A stretch of 64,000 bases of DNA from Aulostomus chinensis. Lineage: Eukaryota > Chordata > Actinopteri > Syngnathiformes > Aulostomidae. Below, piece by piece: positions 42,920 through 57,900 of this stretch. Location of the stretch: the NCBI GenBank assembly GCA_037954235.1, contig JBBMOA010000001.1, forward strand, positions 981,001 through 1,045,000, written 5' to 3'. Position 1 is the first letter of the stretch, and every line of letters begins with the position of its first letter. The notes beneath the pieces are model-generated. The model ran no database searches. It worked only from the letters and a program-made list of their open reading frames with translations, and was not told the DNA's origin. Position numbers and translations under genes: made by a program.

Positions 42920-45900
42920 CTACGAACCTCAATATGATGCTCCAGTAATGTAGTGAGAGTTGCTACTAATCTAAGAAATGATGCTCCAGTGATGTAAAAA
43001 GAATTGCTACAAACCTAAGAAATGATGCAACAGTGATTTAGTGAGAGTTGCTTAAAACCTCAAAACGATGCTACAGTGATGTAGTGAGAGTTGCTACGAA
43101 GCTCAAAATGATGCTACAGTGATGTCGTAAGAGTTGCTAAAAATCTCAAAATGATGCTTCAGTGATGTTGTGAGAGTTGCTAAAAACCTCAAAATGATGC
43201 TCCAGTGATGTAGTGAGAGTTGCTTCAAACCTTAAAATGATGCTGACAGTCATGAAGTGAGAGTTGCTACTTTCCTCAAAATGATGCTACAGTGATGTAG
43301 TAAGAGTTGCTAAAAATCTCAAAATGATTCTTCAGTGATGTGGTGAGAGTTGCTAAAAACCTCAAAATGATGCTACAGTAATGTAGTGAGAGTTGCTTAA
43401 AACCTCAAAATGATGCTGTCAGTAATGTAGTGAGAGTTGCTACGAACCTCAAAATGATGCTACAGTGATGTGGTGAGAGTTGCGAAAAACCTCAAAATGA
43501 TGCTACAGTAATGTAGTGAGAGTTGCTACGAACCTCAAAATGATGCTAACAGTAATGTAGTGAGAGTTGCTACGAACCTCAAAATGATGCTACAGTGATG
43601 TGGTGAGAGTTGCGAAAAACCTCAAAATGATGCTACAGTGATGTAGTGAGAGTTGCTACTAACCTCAAAATGATGCTACAGTTATGTAGTGAGAGTTGCT
43701 TAAAATCTATGAATGATGCTACAGTGATGTGGTGAGAGTTGCTTGAAACCTTAAAATGATGCTGACAGTCATTTAGTGAGAGTTGCTACTATCCTCCAAA
43801 TGATGCTACAGTGATGTAGTGAGAGTTGCTACTATCCTCAAAATGATGCTACAGTTATGTAGTGAGAGTTGCTAAAAATCTCAAAATGATGCTTCAGTGA
43901 TGTAGTGAGAGTTGCTACTTATCTCAAAATAATGCTACAGTGATGTAGTGAGAGTTGCTAAAACCCTAAAAATGATACTGACAGTAGTGTAGTGACAGTT
44001 TCTGCTTAACTCAAAATAAAGCTACAGTAATGTAGTGAGAGTTGCTACAAACCTCAAAATGATGCCAAAGTGATGTCATGAGAGCTGCTACGAACCTCAA
44101 AATGATGCTAAAGTCATTTAGTGAGAGTTGCTAAAAACCTAAAAATGATACTGACAGTAATGTAGTGTGAGTTTCTGTTAACTCAAAATAATGCTACAGT
44201 GATGTAGTGAGAGTTGCTACCAACCTCAAAATGATGCTGATAGTGATGTAGTGAGAGTTGCTAAAAATCTCAAAATGATGCTATCAGTAATGTTGTGACA
44301 GTTGCTAAAAACCTCAAACTGATGCTACAGTGATGTAGTGAGAGTTGCTACTAATCTCAAAATGATGCTGACACTCATGAAGTGGGAGTTTCAAAAATCC
44401 TCAAAATGATGCTACAGTGATGTAGTGAGAGTTGCTACGATGCTCAAATGATGCTACACTGATGTAATAAGAATTGCCACTAACCAAACAAATGATGCTA
44501 CAGTGATGTAGTGAGAGTTGCGAAAAACCTCAAAATGATGCCACAATAATGTAGTGAGAGTTGCGACTAACCTCAAAATGATGCTGATAGTGATGTCATG
44601 AGAGTTGCTACGAACCTCAAAATGATGCTGAAGTGATGTAATGAGACTTGCTACTAACCTAAGAAAGGATGCTACAGTGATGTGGTGAGAGTTCTACGAA
44701 CCTCAAAATGATGCTGACAGTAATGTAGTGAGAATTGCTACGAACCTTTAAATGATTCGACAGTGGTGTAGTAAGAGTTACTACTATCCTCAAAATGATG
44801 CTTCAGTGATGTAGTAAGAGTTGCTACTACCCTAAGAAATGATGCTCCAGTGATGTGGTGAGAGTTGCTAAAAACCTCAAAATGATGCTGACAGTAATGT
44901 AGTGAGAGTTTCTGCTAAACTCAAAATAAGGCTACAGTGATGTAGTGAGAGTTTCAACTATTCTCAAAATGATTCTTCAGTGATGTAGTGAGAGTTGCTA
45001 CTAACCTCAAAATGATGTTACACTGATGTGGTGAGAGTTCTACGAACCTCAAAATGATGCTCAAGTGATGTAATGACAGTTGCTACTAATTTAAAAATGA
45101 TGCTAAAGTGATGTCATGAGAGTTGCTACGAACCTCAAAATGATGCTGAAGTGATGTAATGAGACTTGCTACTAACCTAAGAAAGGATGCTACAGTGATG
45201 TGGTGAGAGTTCTACGAACCTCAAAATGATGCTGACAGTAATGTAGTGAGAATTGCTACGAACCTTTAAATGATTCGACAGTGGTGTAGTAAGAGTTACT
45301 ACTATCCTCAAAATGATGCTTCAGTGATGTAGTAAGAGTTGCTACTACCCTAAGAAATGATGCTCCAGTGATGTGGTGAGAGTTGCTAAAAACCTCAAAA
45401 TGATGCTGACAGTAATGTAGTGAGAGTTTCTGCTAAACTCAAAATAAGGCTACAGTGATGTAGTGAGAGTTTCAACTATTCTCAAAATGATTCTTCAGTG
45501 ATGTAGTGAGAGTTGCTACTAACCTCAAAATGATGTTACACTGATGTGGTGAGAGTTCTACGAACCTCAAAATGATGCTCAAGTGATGTAATGACAGTTG
45601 CTACTAATTTAAAAATGATGCTAAAGTGATGTAATGAGAGTTGCTCCGAACCTAAGAAATGATGCGACAGTGATGTAGTGAGAGTTACTAGGAAGCTCAA
45701 ATTGATGCTGACAGTAATGTAGTGAGAGTTGATTAAAACCTAAAAATTGATGCTAAAGTCATGGAGTGAGAGTTGCTACGAACCTCAAAATGATGCAGTG
45801 ATGAAGTAAGAGTTGACACTATCCTCAAATTGATGCTTACAGTAATGTAGTGAGAGTTTCTTCTTAACTGAAAATAAAGCTACAGTAATGTAGTGAGAGT

Positions 45901-48900
45901 TTCTTCTTAACTGAAAATAAAGCTACAGTGATGTAGTGAGAGTTTCTTCTTAACTGAAAATAAAGCTACAGTGATGTAGTGAGAGTTTCTTCTCACATAA
46001 GAAATGATAATCAAGTGATGTAATGAGAGATGCTACGAACCTAAGAAATGATGCTACAGTGTTGTAGTGAGAGTTGCAACTAATGTCAAAATGATGCTAA
46101 AGTGATGTAATGAGAGTTACTAATAACCTCAAAATGATGCTACAGTGATGTAGTAAGAGTTGCTCATGACATCAAAATGATGCTACAGTGATGTGGTGAG
46201 AGTTGATAGTAATTTCAAAATCATGCCAAAGTGATGTAATGAGAGTGGCTACTTACTTAAGAAATGATGCTACAGTGATGTGGTGAGAGTTGCTACGAAC
46301 CTAAAAAATGATGCTACAGTCATGTAGTGAGAGTTGCTAAAAACCTCAAAATGATGCTGACAGTGATGTAATGAGAGTTGCTACTAACCTAAGAAATGAT
46401 GCCACAGTGATGGGGTGAGAGTTGCGACTAATCTCAAAATGATGCTAAAGTGATGCAGTAAGAGTTGCTTAAAACCTTAAAATGATGCTGACAGTCATGT
46501 AGTGAGAGTTGCTTAAAATCTCAAAATGATGCGACAGTGATGTGGTGAGAGTTGCTACTATCCTTCAAATGATGCTACAATGATGTAGTTCGAGTTGCTT
46601 AAAATCTCAAAATGATGTGACAGTGATGTGGTAATAGTTTCAAAAAACTCAAAATGATGCTCCAGTGATGTAGTCAGAGTTGCTACGAACCTCAAAATGA
46701 TGCTGACAGTCATGAAGTGAGATTTTCTACTATCCTCAAAATGATGCTACAGTGATGTGGTGAGAATTGCTAAAAATCTCATAATGATGCGAAAGTGATG
46801 TGATGAGAGTTGCTCAAAACCTCAAATGATGCTGTCAGTAATGTAGTGAGAGTTGCTACGAACCTCAAAATGATGCTCCAGTGATGTAGTGAGAGTTGCT
46901 ACGAACCTCAAAATGATGCTACAGTAATGTAGTAGGAGTTACAAAAAATCTAAAGATGATGCTGAAGTGATGGGGGGAGAGTTGCTAAAATCCTCAAAAT
47001 GATGCTACAGGATGTAGTGAGAGTTGCTACGAAGCTCAAAATGATGCAACAGTAATGTGGTGAGAGTTGCTTAAAACCTCAAAATGATGCTACAGTAATG
47101 TGGTGAGAGTTGCTTAAAACCTCAAAATGATGCTACAGTGATGTAGTGAGAGTTGCTACGGACCTGAAAATGATGCTCCAGTGATGCAGTAAGAGTTGCT
47201 TAAAACCTCAAAATGATTCTACAGTGATGTGGTGAGAGTTTCTTAAAATCTCAAAATGATGCGACAGTGATGTGGTAAGAGTTGCGAAAGACCTCAAAAT
47301 GATGCTGACAGTAATGTGGTGAGAGTTGCTAAAAATCTCAAAATGATGCTAAAGTGATATAGTGAGAGTTGCTACGAACCTCAAAATGATGCTCCAGTGA
47401 TGTGGTGAGAGTTGCTACTATCCTCCAAATGATGCTACAGTGATGTAGTGAGAGTTGCTTAAAATCTCAAATGATGCAACAGTGATGTAGAGAGAGTTGC
47501 TACGATCCTCAAAATGATGCTACAGTAATGTATTAGGTTGCTAAAACCTCAAAATGATGCTACAGTGATGTAGTGAGAGTTGCTACGAACGTCAAAATGA
47601 TGCTCCAGTGATGTGGTAAGAGTTGCTAAAAATCTCAAAATGATGCTACAGTGATGTAGTGAGAGTTGCCACGAACCTCAAAATGATGCACCAGTAATGT
47701 AGTGAGAGTTGCTCCGAACCTAAAAATGATGCGACAGTGATGTGGTAAGAGTTGCTAAAAATCTCAAAATGAAGCTAAAGTGATGTGGCGAGAGTTGAAA
47801 AAAAAAATCAAAATGATGCTGTCAGTAATGTAGTGAGAGTTGCTACGACCCTCAAAATGATGCTACAGTGATGTAGTGAGAGTTGCTAAAAACCTCAAAA
47901 TGATGCTACAGTGATGTAGTGAGAGTTGCTTCAAATCTCAAAATTATGCTACAGTGATGTGGTGAGAGTTTCTTAAAATCTTAAAATGATGCGACAGTGA
48001 TATGGTGAGAGTTGCTACTATCCTCCAAATGATGCTACAGTGATGTTGTGAGAGTTGCTTAAAATCTCAAAATGATGCGACAGTGATGTGGTGAGAGTTG
48101 CTACTATCCTTCAAATGATGCTACAATGATGTAGTGAGAGTTGCTTAAAATCTCAAAATGATGTGACAGTGATGTGGTAATAGTTTCAAAAAACTCAAAA
48201 TGATGCTCCAGTGATGTAGTCAGAGTTGCTACGAACCTCAAAATGATGCTGACAGTCATGAAGTGAGATTTGCTACTATCCTCAAAATGATGCTACAGTG
48301 ATGTGGTGAGAATTGCTAAAAATCTCATAATGATGCGAAAGTGATGTGATGAGAGTTTCTCAAAACCTCAAATGATGCTGTCAGTAATGTAGTGAGAGTT
48401 GCTACGAACCTCAAAATGATGCTCCAGTGATGTAGTGAGAGTTGCTACGAACCTCAAAATGATGCTACAGTAATGTAGTAGGAGTTACTAAAAATCTAAA
48501 AATGATGCTGAAGTGATGGGGGGAGAGTTGCTAAAATCCTCAAAATGATGCTACAGGATGTAGTGAGAGTTGCCACGAACCTCAAAATGATGCTACAGTA
48601 ATGTAGTGAGAGTTGCTACGAAGCTCAAAATGATGCAACAGTAATGTGGTGAGAGTTGCTTAAAACCTCAAAATGATGCTACAGTGATGTAGTGAGAGTT
48701 GCTACGGACCTCAAAATGATGCTCCAGTGATGCAGTAAGAGTTGCTTAAAACCTCAAAATGATTCTACAGTGATGTGGTGAGAGTTTCTTTAAATCTCAA
48801 AATGATGCGACAGTGATGTGGTAAGAGTTGCGAAAGACCTCAAAATGATGCTGACAGTAATGTGGTGAGAGTTGCTAAAAATCTCAAAATGATGCTAAAG

Positions 48901-51900
48901 TGATATAGTGAGAGTTGCTACGAACCTCAAAATGATGCTCCAGTGATGTGGTGAGAGTTGCTACTATCCTCCAAATGATGCGACAGTGATGTAGTGAGAG
49001 TTGCTTAAAATCTCAAATGATGCAACAGTGATGCAGAGAGAGTTGCTACGATCCTCAAAATGATGCTACAGTAATGTATTAGGTTGCTAAAACCTCAAAA
49101 TGATGCTACAGTGATGTAGTGAGAGTTGCTACGAACGTCAAAATGATGCTCTAGTGATGTGGTAAGAGTTGCTAAAAATCTCAAAATGATGCAAAAGTGA
49201 TGTGGTGAGAGTTGCTAAAATCCTCAAAATGATGCTACAGTGATGTAGTGAGAGTTGCCACGAACCTCAAAATGATGCACCAGTAATGTAGTGAGAGTTG
49301 CTAAAAACCTCAAAATGATGCTACAGTGATACAGTGAGAGTTGCTACTCATCGAAGAAATGATGCTAAAGTGATGTAGTGAGAGTTGCTTCAAATCTCAA
49401 AATGATGCTACAGTGATGTGGTGAGAGTTTCTTAAAATCTTAAAATGATGCGACAGTGATATGGTGAGAGTTGCTACTATCCTCCAAATGATGCTACAGT
49501 GATGTTGTGAGAGTTGCTACGAACCTCAATATGATGCTCCAGTGATGTGGTGAGTGTTGCTTCTATCCTCCAAATGATGCTACAGTGATGTAGTGAGAGT
49601 TGCTTAAAATCTCAAATGATGCTACAGTAATGTATTAGGTTGCTAAAACCTCAAAATGATGCTACAGTGATGTAGTGAGAGTTGCTACGGACCTCAAAAT
49701 GATGCTCCAGTGATGCAGTAAGAGTTGCTTAAAACCTCAAAATGATGCTGATAGTAATGTAGTGAGAGTTGTTAAGAACCTCAAAATGATGCTACAGTGA
49801 TGTGGTGAGAGTTGCTACGAACCTCAAAATGATGCTACAGTGATGTAGTGAGAGTTGCTACGATCCTCAAAATGATGCTACAGTAATGTATTCGGTTGAC
49901 TAAAAACCTCAAAATGATGCTCCAGTGATGCAGTAAGAGTTACTTAAAACCTTTAAAAATGATGCTGACAGTCATGTAGTGACAGTTGCTACTATCCTCC
50001 AAATGATGCTACAGTGATGTCGTGACAGTTGCTAAAAATCTCAAAATGATGTGACAGTGATGTGGTAATAGTTTCAAAAAACTCAAAATGATGCTCCAGT
50101 GATGTAGTAAGAGTTGCTACGAACCTCAAAATGATGCTGACAGTCATGAAGTGAGATTTGCTACTATCCTCAAAATGATGCTACAGTGATGTAGGAAGAG
50201 TTGCTAAAAACCTCAAAATGATGCTACAGTGATGTAGTGAGAGTTGCTACTAATCTAAGAAATGATGCTAAAGTGATGTGTTGAGAGTTGCTTCAAATCT
50301 CAAAATGATCCTCCAGTGATGCAGTAAGAGTTGCTTAAAACCTTAAAATGATGCCACAGTGATGTGGTGAGAGTTGCTACTAACCTAAAAAATGATGCTG
50401 CAGTCATGTAGTGAGAGTTGCTAAAAACCTCAAAATGATGCTGACAGTGATGTAATGAGAGTTGCTACTAACCTAAGAAATGATGCCACAGTGATGGGGT
50501 GAGAGTTGCTACTAATCTCAAAATGATGCTAAAGTGATGTAATGAGAGTTGCTACTAACCTAAGAAATGATGCTACAGTGATGTGGTGAGAGTTGCTACA
50601 AACCTAAGAACTGATGCCACAGTGATGTAGTGATAGTTGCTAAAAACCTAAAAATGAGGCTCCAGTAATGTATTAGGTTGCTAAAAACCTCAAAATGATG
50701 CTACAGTGATGTAGTGAGAGTTGCTACGATCCTCAAAATGATGCTACAGTAATGTATTCGGTTGACTAAAAACCTCAAAATGATGCTCCAGTGATGCAGT
50801 AAGAGTTGCTTAAAACCTTTAAAAATGATGCTGACAGTCATGTAGTGACAGTTGCTACTATCCTCCAAATGATGCTACAGTGATGTCGTGACAGTTGCTA
50901 AAAATCTCAAAATTATGTGACAGTGATGTGGTAATAGTTTCAAAAAACTCAAAATGATGCTCCAGTGATGTAGTAAGAGTTGCTACGAACCTCAAAATGA
51001 TGCTGACAGTCATGAAGTGAGATTTGCTACTATCCTCAAAATGATGCTACAGTGATGTAGGAAGAGTTGCTAAAAACCTCAAAATGATGCTGCAGTGATG
51101 TAGTGAGAGTTGCTACTAATCTAAGAAATGATGCTAAAGTGATGTGTTGAGAGTTGCTTCAAATCTCAAAATGATCCTCCAGTGATGCAGTAAGAGTTGC
51201 TTAAAACCTTAAAATGATGCCACAGTGATGTGGTGAGAGTTGCTACTAACCTAAAAAATGATGCTACAGTCATGTAGTGAGAGTTGCTAAAAACCTCAAA
51301 ATGATGCTGACAGTGATGTAATGAGAGTTGCTACTAACCTAAGAAATGATGCCACAGTGATGGGGTGAGAGTTGCTACTAATCTCAAAATGATGCTAAAG
51401 TGATGTAATGAGAGTTTCTACTAACCTAAGAAATGATGCTACAGTGATGTGGTGAGAGTTGCTACAAACCTAAGAACTGATGCCACAGTGATGTAGTGAT
51501 AGTTGCTAAAAACCTAAAAATGAGGCTCCAGTAATGTCGTGAGAGTTGCTACTATCCTCAAAATGATGCTAAAGTTATATGGTGAGAGTTGCTACTAATC
51601 TCAAAATGATGCTACAGTGATGTGGTGAGAGTTGCTACAAACCTAAGAAATGATGCCACTGTGATGTAGTGATACTTGCTACTAATCTCAAAATGATGCT
51701 AAAGTGATGTTGTGAGAGTTGCTATGTACCTAAGAAATGATGCTACTGTGATGTGGTGAGAATTGTTACCGACCTCAAAATGATGCTAGAGTGATGTAGT
51801 GAGAGTTGCTACTAATCTCAAAATGATGCTAAAGTGATGTTGTGAAAGTTGCTATGTACCTAAGAAATGATGCTACAGTGATGTGGTGAGAGTTGTTACC

Positions 51901-54900
51901 GACCTCAAAATGATGCAAGAGTGATGTCGTGAGAGTTGCTCCTAACCTAAAAATGATGCTTACAGTGATGTCGTGAGAGTTGCTACTATCCTCAAAATGA
52001 TGCTGAAAGTGATGAAGTGAGAGTTGGTACAAACCTCAAAATGATGGTGACAGTCATGTAGTGAGAGTTGCTAGGAACCTCAAAATGATGCTACAGTAAT
52101 GTGGTGAGAGTTGCTTAAAACCTCAAAATGATGCGACAGTGATGTAGTGAGAGTTGCTACGGACCTGAAAATGATGCTCCAGTGATGCAGTAAGAGTTGC
52201 TTAAAACCTCAAAATGATGCTACAGTGATGTGGTGAGAGTTTCTTAAAATCTCAAAATGATGCGACAGTGATGTGGTAAGAGTTGCGAAAGACCTCAAAA
52301 TGATGCTGACAGTAATGTGGTGAGAGTTGCTAAAAATCTCAAAATGATGCTAAAGTGATATAGTGAGAGTTGCTACGAACCTCAAAATGATGCTCCAGTG
52401 ATGTGGTGAGAGTTGCTACTATCCTCCAAATGATGCTACAGTGATGTAGTGAGAGTTGCTTAAAATCTCAAATGATGCAACAGTGATGTAGTGAGAGTTG
52501 CTACGATCCTCAAAATGATGCTACAGTAATGTATTAGGTTGCTAAAACCTCAAAATGATGCTACAGTGATGTAGTGAGAGTTGCTACGAACGTCAAAATG
52601 ATGCTCCAGTGATGTAGAAAGAGTTGCTTCAAACCTTAAAATGATGCTGACAGTCATGTAGTGAGAGTTGCTACTATCCTCAAAATGATGCTAAAGTGAT
52701 GTGGTGAGAGTTGCTACAAATCTCAAAATGATGCTGTAAGTAATGAAGTGAGACTTGCTACGAACCTCAATAATGCTACAGTAATGTTGTAAGTGGTGCT
52801 AAAAATCTCAAAATGATGCTAAAGTGATGTGGTGAGAGTTGCTAAAATCCTCAAAATGATGCTACAGTGATGTAGTGAGAGTTGCCACGAACCTCAAAAT
52901 GATGCACCAGTAATGTAGTGAGAGTTGCTCCAAACCTCAAAATGATGCGACAGTCATGTGGAAAGAGTTGCTAAAAATCTCAAAATGATGCTAAAGTGAT
53001 GTGGTGAGAGTTGAAAAAAAAAATCAAAATGATGCTGTCAGTAATGTAGTGAGAGTTGCTACGACCCTCAAAATGATGCTACAGTGATGTAGTGAGAGTT
53101 GCTTAAAACCTCAAAATGATGCGACAGTGATGTAGTGAGAGTTGCTACGGACCTGAAAATGATGCTCCAGTGATGCAGTAAGAGTTGCTTAAAACCTCAA
53201 AATGATGCTACAGTGATGTGGTGAGAGTTTCTTAAAATCTCAAAATGATGCGACAGTGATGTGGTAAGAGTTGCGAAAGACCTCAAAATGATGCTGACAG
53301 TAATGTGGTGAGAGTTGCTAAAAATCTCAAAATGATGCTAAAGTGATATAGTGAGAGTTGCTACGAACCTCAAAATGATGCTCCAGTGATGTGGTGAGAG
53401 TTGCTACTATCCTCCAAATGATGCTACAGTGATGTAGTGAGAGTTGCTTAAAATCTCAAATGATGCAACAGTGATGTAGTGAGAGTTGCTACGATCCTCA
53501 AAATGATGCTACAGTAATGTATTAGGTTGCTAAAACCTCAAAATGATGCTACAGTGATGTAGTGAGAGTTGCTACGAACGTCAAAATGATGCTCCAGTGA
53601 TGTAGAAAGAGTTGCTTCAAACCTTAAAATGATGCTGACAGTCATGTAGTGAGAGTTGCTACTATCCTCAAAATGATGCTAAAGTGATGTGATGAGAGTT
53701 GCTAAAAATCTCAAAATGATGCTGTAAGTAATGAAGTGAGACTTGCTACGAACCTCAAAATGATGCTGACAGTAATGTGGTGAGAGTTGCTAAAAATCTC
53801 AAAATGATGCTAAAGTGATATAGTGAGAGTTGCTACGAACCTCAAAATGATGCTCCAGTGATGTGGTGAGAGTTGCTACTATCCTCCAAATGATGCTACA
53901 GTGATGTAGTGAGAGTTGCTTAAAATCTCAAATGATGCAACAGTGATGTAGTGAGAGTTGCTACGATCCTCAAAATGATGCTACAGTAATGTATTAGGTT
54001 GCTAAAACCTCAAAATGATGCTACAGTGATGTAGTGAGAGTTGCTACGAACGTCAAAATGATGCTCCAGTGATGTAGAAAGAGTTGCTTCAAACCTTAAA
54101 ATGATGCTGACAGTCATGTAGTGAGAGTTGCTACTATCCTCAAAATGATGCTAAAGTGATGTGATGAGAGTTGCTAAAAATCTCAAAATGATGCTGTAAG
54201 TAATGAAGTGAGACTTGCTACGAACCTCAATAATGCTACAGTAATGTTGTAAGTGTTGCTAAAAATCTCAAAATGATGCTAAAGTGATGTGGTGAGAGTT
54301 GCTAAAATCCTCAAAATGATGCTACAGTGATGTAGTGAGAGTTGCCACGAACCTCAAAATGATGCACCAGTAATGTAGTGAGAGTTGCTCCAAACCTCAA
54401 AATGATGCGACAGTCATGTGGAAAGAGTTGCTAAAAATCTCAAAATGATGCTAAAGTGATGTGGTGAGAGTTGAAAAAAAAAATCAAAATGATGCTGTCA
54501 GTAATGTAGTGAGAGTTGCTACGACCCTCAAAATGATGCTACAGTGATGTAGTGAGAGTTGCTAAAAACCTCAAAATGATGCTACAGTGATACAGTGAGA
54601 GTTGCTACTCATCGAAGAAATGATGCTAAAGTGATGTAGTGAGAGTTGCTTCATATCTCAAAATGATGCTACAGTGATGTGGTGAGAGTTTCTTAAAATC
54701 TTAAAATGATGCGACACTGATATGGTGAGAGTTTCTACTATCCTCCAAATGATGCTACAGTGATGTAGTGAGAGTTGCTTAAAATCTCAAATGATGCTAC
54801 AGTGATGTAGTGAGAGTTGCTACGGACCTCAAAATGATGCTCCAGTGATGCAGTAAGAGTTGCTTAAAACCTCAAAATGATGCTGACAGTCATGTAGTGA

Positions 54901-57900
54901 GAGTTTTTAAGAACCTCAAAATGATGCTACAGTGATGTGGTGAGAGTTGATAGTAATTTCAAAATCATGCCAAAGTGATGTAATGAGAGTTGCTACTTAC
55001 TTAAGAAATGATGCTACAGTGATGTGGTGAGAGTTGCTACGAACCTCAAAATGATGCTAAAGTAATGTGGTGAGAGTTGCTACGAACCTCAAAATGATTC
55101 TACAGTGATGTAGTGAGAGTTGCTACGATCCTCAAAATGATGCTACAGTAATGTATTAGGTTGCTAAAAACCTCAAAATGATGCTACAGTGATGTAGTGA
55201 GAGTTGCTACGATCCTCAAAATGATGCTACAGTAATGTATTCGGTTTTCTAAAAACCTCAAAATGATGCTCCAGTGATGCAGTAAGAGTTGCTTAAAACC
55301 TTTAAAAATGATGCTGACAGTCATGTAGTGAGAGTTGCTACTATTCTGCAAATGATGCTACAGTGATGTCGTGAGAGTTGCTAAAAATCTCAAAATGATG
55401 CTGCAGTGATGTCGTGAGAGTTGCTACTAATCTAAGAAATGATGCTACAGTGATGTGGTGAGAGTTGCTACTCACCTTAAAATGATGCTGACAGTGATGT
55501 CGTGAGAGTTGCTAAAAACCTCAAAATGATGCTACAGTGATGTAATGAGAGTTGCTAAAAACCTAAGAAATGATGCCACAGTGATGGGGTGAGAGTTGCT
55601 ACTAATCTCAAAATGATGCTAAAGTGATGTAATGAGAGTTGCTACTAACCTAAGAAATGATTCTACAGTGATGTGGTGAGAGTTGTTACTAACCTCAAAA
55701 TGATGGTGACAGTCATGTCGTGAGACTTGCTGCTAACCTTAAAATGATGCTGACAGTGATGTCGTGAAAGTTTCTTTGAACCTCAAAATGATGCTACAGT
55801 GATGTAATGAGAGTTGCTACTAACCTAAGAAATGATGCTACAGTGATGTGGTGAGAGTTGCTACAAACCTAAGAACTGATGCCACAGTGATGTAGTGATA
55901 GTTGCTAAAAACCTAAAAATGAGGCTCCAGTAATGTCGTGAGAGTTGCTACTATCCTCAAAATGATGCTAAAGTTATATGGTGAGAGTTGCTACTAATCT
56001 CAAAATGATGCTGAAAGTGATGTCGTGAGAGTTTCTACGAACCTCAAAATGATGCTACAGTGATGTGGTGAGAGTTGCTACAAACCTAAGAAATGATGCC
56101 ACTGTGATGTAGTGATACTTGCTACTAATCTCAAAATGATGCTAAAGTGATGTTGTGAGAGTTGCTATGTACCTAAGAAATGATGCTACTGTGATGTGGT
56201 GAGAATTGTTACCGACCTCAAAATGATGCTAGAGTGATGTAGTGAGAGTTGCTACTAATCTCAAAATGATGCTAAAGTGATGTTGTGAAAGTTGCTATGT
56301 ACCTAAGAAATGATGCTACAGTGATGTGGTGAGAGTTGTTACCGACCTCAAAATGATGCAAGAGTGATGTCGTGACAGTTGCTCCTAACCTAAAAATGAT
56401 GCTTACAGTGATGTCGTGAGAGTTGCTACTATCCTCAAAATGATGCTGAAAGTGATGAAGTGAGAGTTGGTACAAACCTCAAAATGATGGTGACAGTCAT
56501 GTAGTGAGAGTTGCTAGGAACCTCAAAATGATGCTACAGTAATGTGGTGAGAGTTGCTTAAAACCTCAAAATGATGCGACAGTGATGTAGTGAGAGTTGC
56601 TACGGACCTGAAAATGATGCTCCAGTGATGCAGTAAGAGTTGCTTAAAACCTCAAAATGATGCTACAGTGATGTGGTGAGAGTTTCTTAAAATCTCAAAA
56701 TGATGCGACAGTGATGTGGTAAGAGTTGCGAAAGACCTCAAAATGATGCTGACAGTAATGTGGTGAGAGTTGCTAAAAATCTCAAAATGATGCTAAAGTG
56801 ATATAGTGAGAGTTGCTACGAACCTCAAAATGATGCTCCAGTGATGTGGTGAGAGTTGCTACTATCCTCCAAATGATGCTACAGTGATGTAGTGAGAGTT
56901 GCTTAAAATCTCAAATGATGCAACAGTGATGTAGTGAGAGTTGCTACGATCCTCAAAATGATGCTACAGTAATGTATTAGGTTGCTAAAACCTCAAAATG
57001 ATGCTACAGTGATGTAGTGAGAGTTGCTACGAACGTCAAAATGATGCTCCAGTGATGTAGTAAGAGTTGCTTAAAACCTTAAAATGATGCTGACAGTCAT
57101 GTAGTGAGAGTTGCTACTATCCTCAAAATGATGCTAAAGTGATGTGATGAGAGTTGCTAAAAATCTCAAAATGATGCTGTAAGTAATGAAGTAAGACTTG
57201 CTACGAACCTCAATAATGCTACAGTAATGTTGTAAGTGTTGCTAAAAATCTCAAAATGATGCTAAAGTGATGTGGTGAGAGTTGCTAAAATCCTCAAAAT
57301 GATGCTACAGTGATGTAGTGAGAGTTGCCACGAACCTCAAAATGATGCACCAGTAATGTAGTGAGAGTTGCTCCAAACCTCAAAATGATGCGACAGTCAT
57401 GTGGAAAGAGTTGCTAAAAATCTCAAAATGATGCTAAAGTGATGTGGTGAGAGTTGAAAAAAAAAATCAAAATGATGCTGTCAGTAATGTAGTGAGAGTT
57501 GCTACGACCCTCAAAATGATGCTACAGTGATGTAGTGAGAGTTGCTAAAAACCTCAAAATGATGCTACAGTGATACAGTGAGAGTTGCTACTCATCGAAG
57601 AAATGATGCTAAAGTGATGTAGTGAGAGTTGCTTCATATCTCAAAATGATGCTACAGTGATGTGGTGAGAGTTTCTTAAAATCTTAAAATGATGCGACAC
57701 TGATATGGTGAGAGTTTCTACTATCCTCCAAATGATGCTACAGTGATGTAGTGAGAGTTGCTTAAAATCTCAAATGATGCTACAGTGATGTAGTGAGAGT
57801 TGCTACGGACCTCAAAATGATGCTCCAGTGATGCAGTAAGAGTTGCTTAAAACCTCAAAATGATGCTGACAGTCATGTAGTGAGAGTTGTTAAGAACCTC

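Noticed and set aside
51829..56475. Duplicate 67-codon ORFs (51829-52032 and 56272-56475)
   Set aside because: They are two copies of one satellite stretch related by the 4443-bp duplication; the translation is a degenerate 14-residue repeat.
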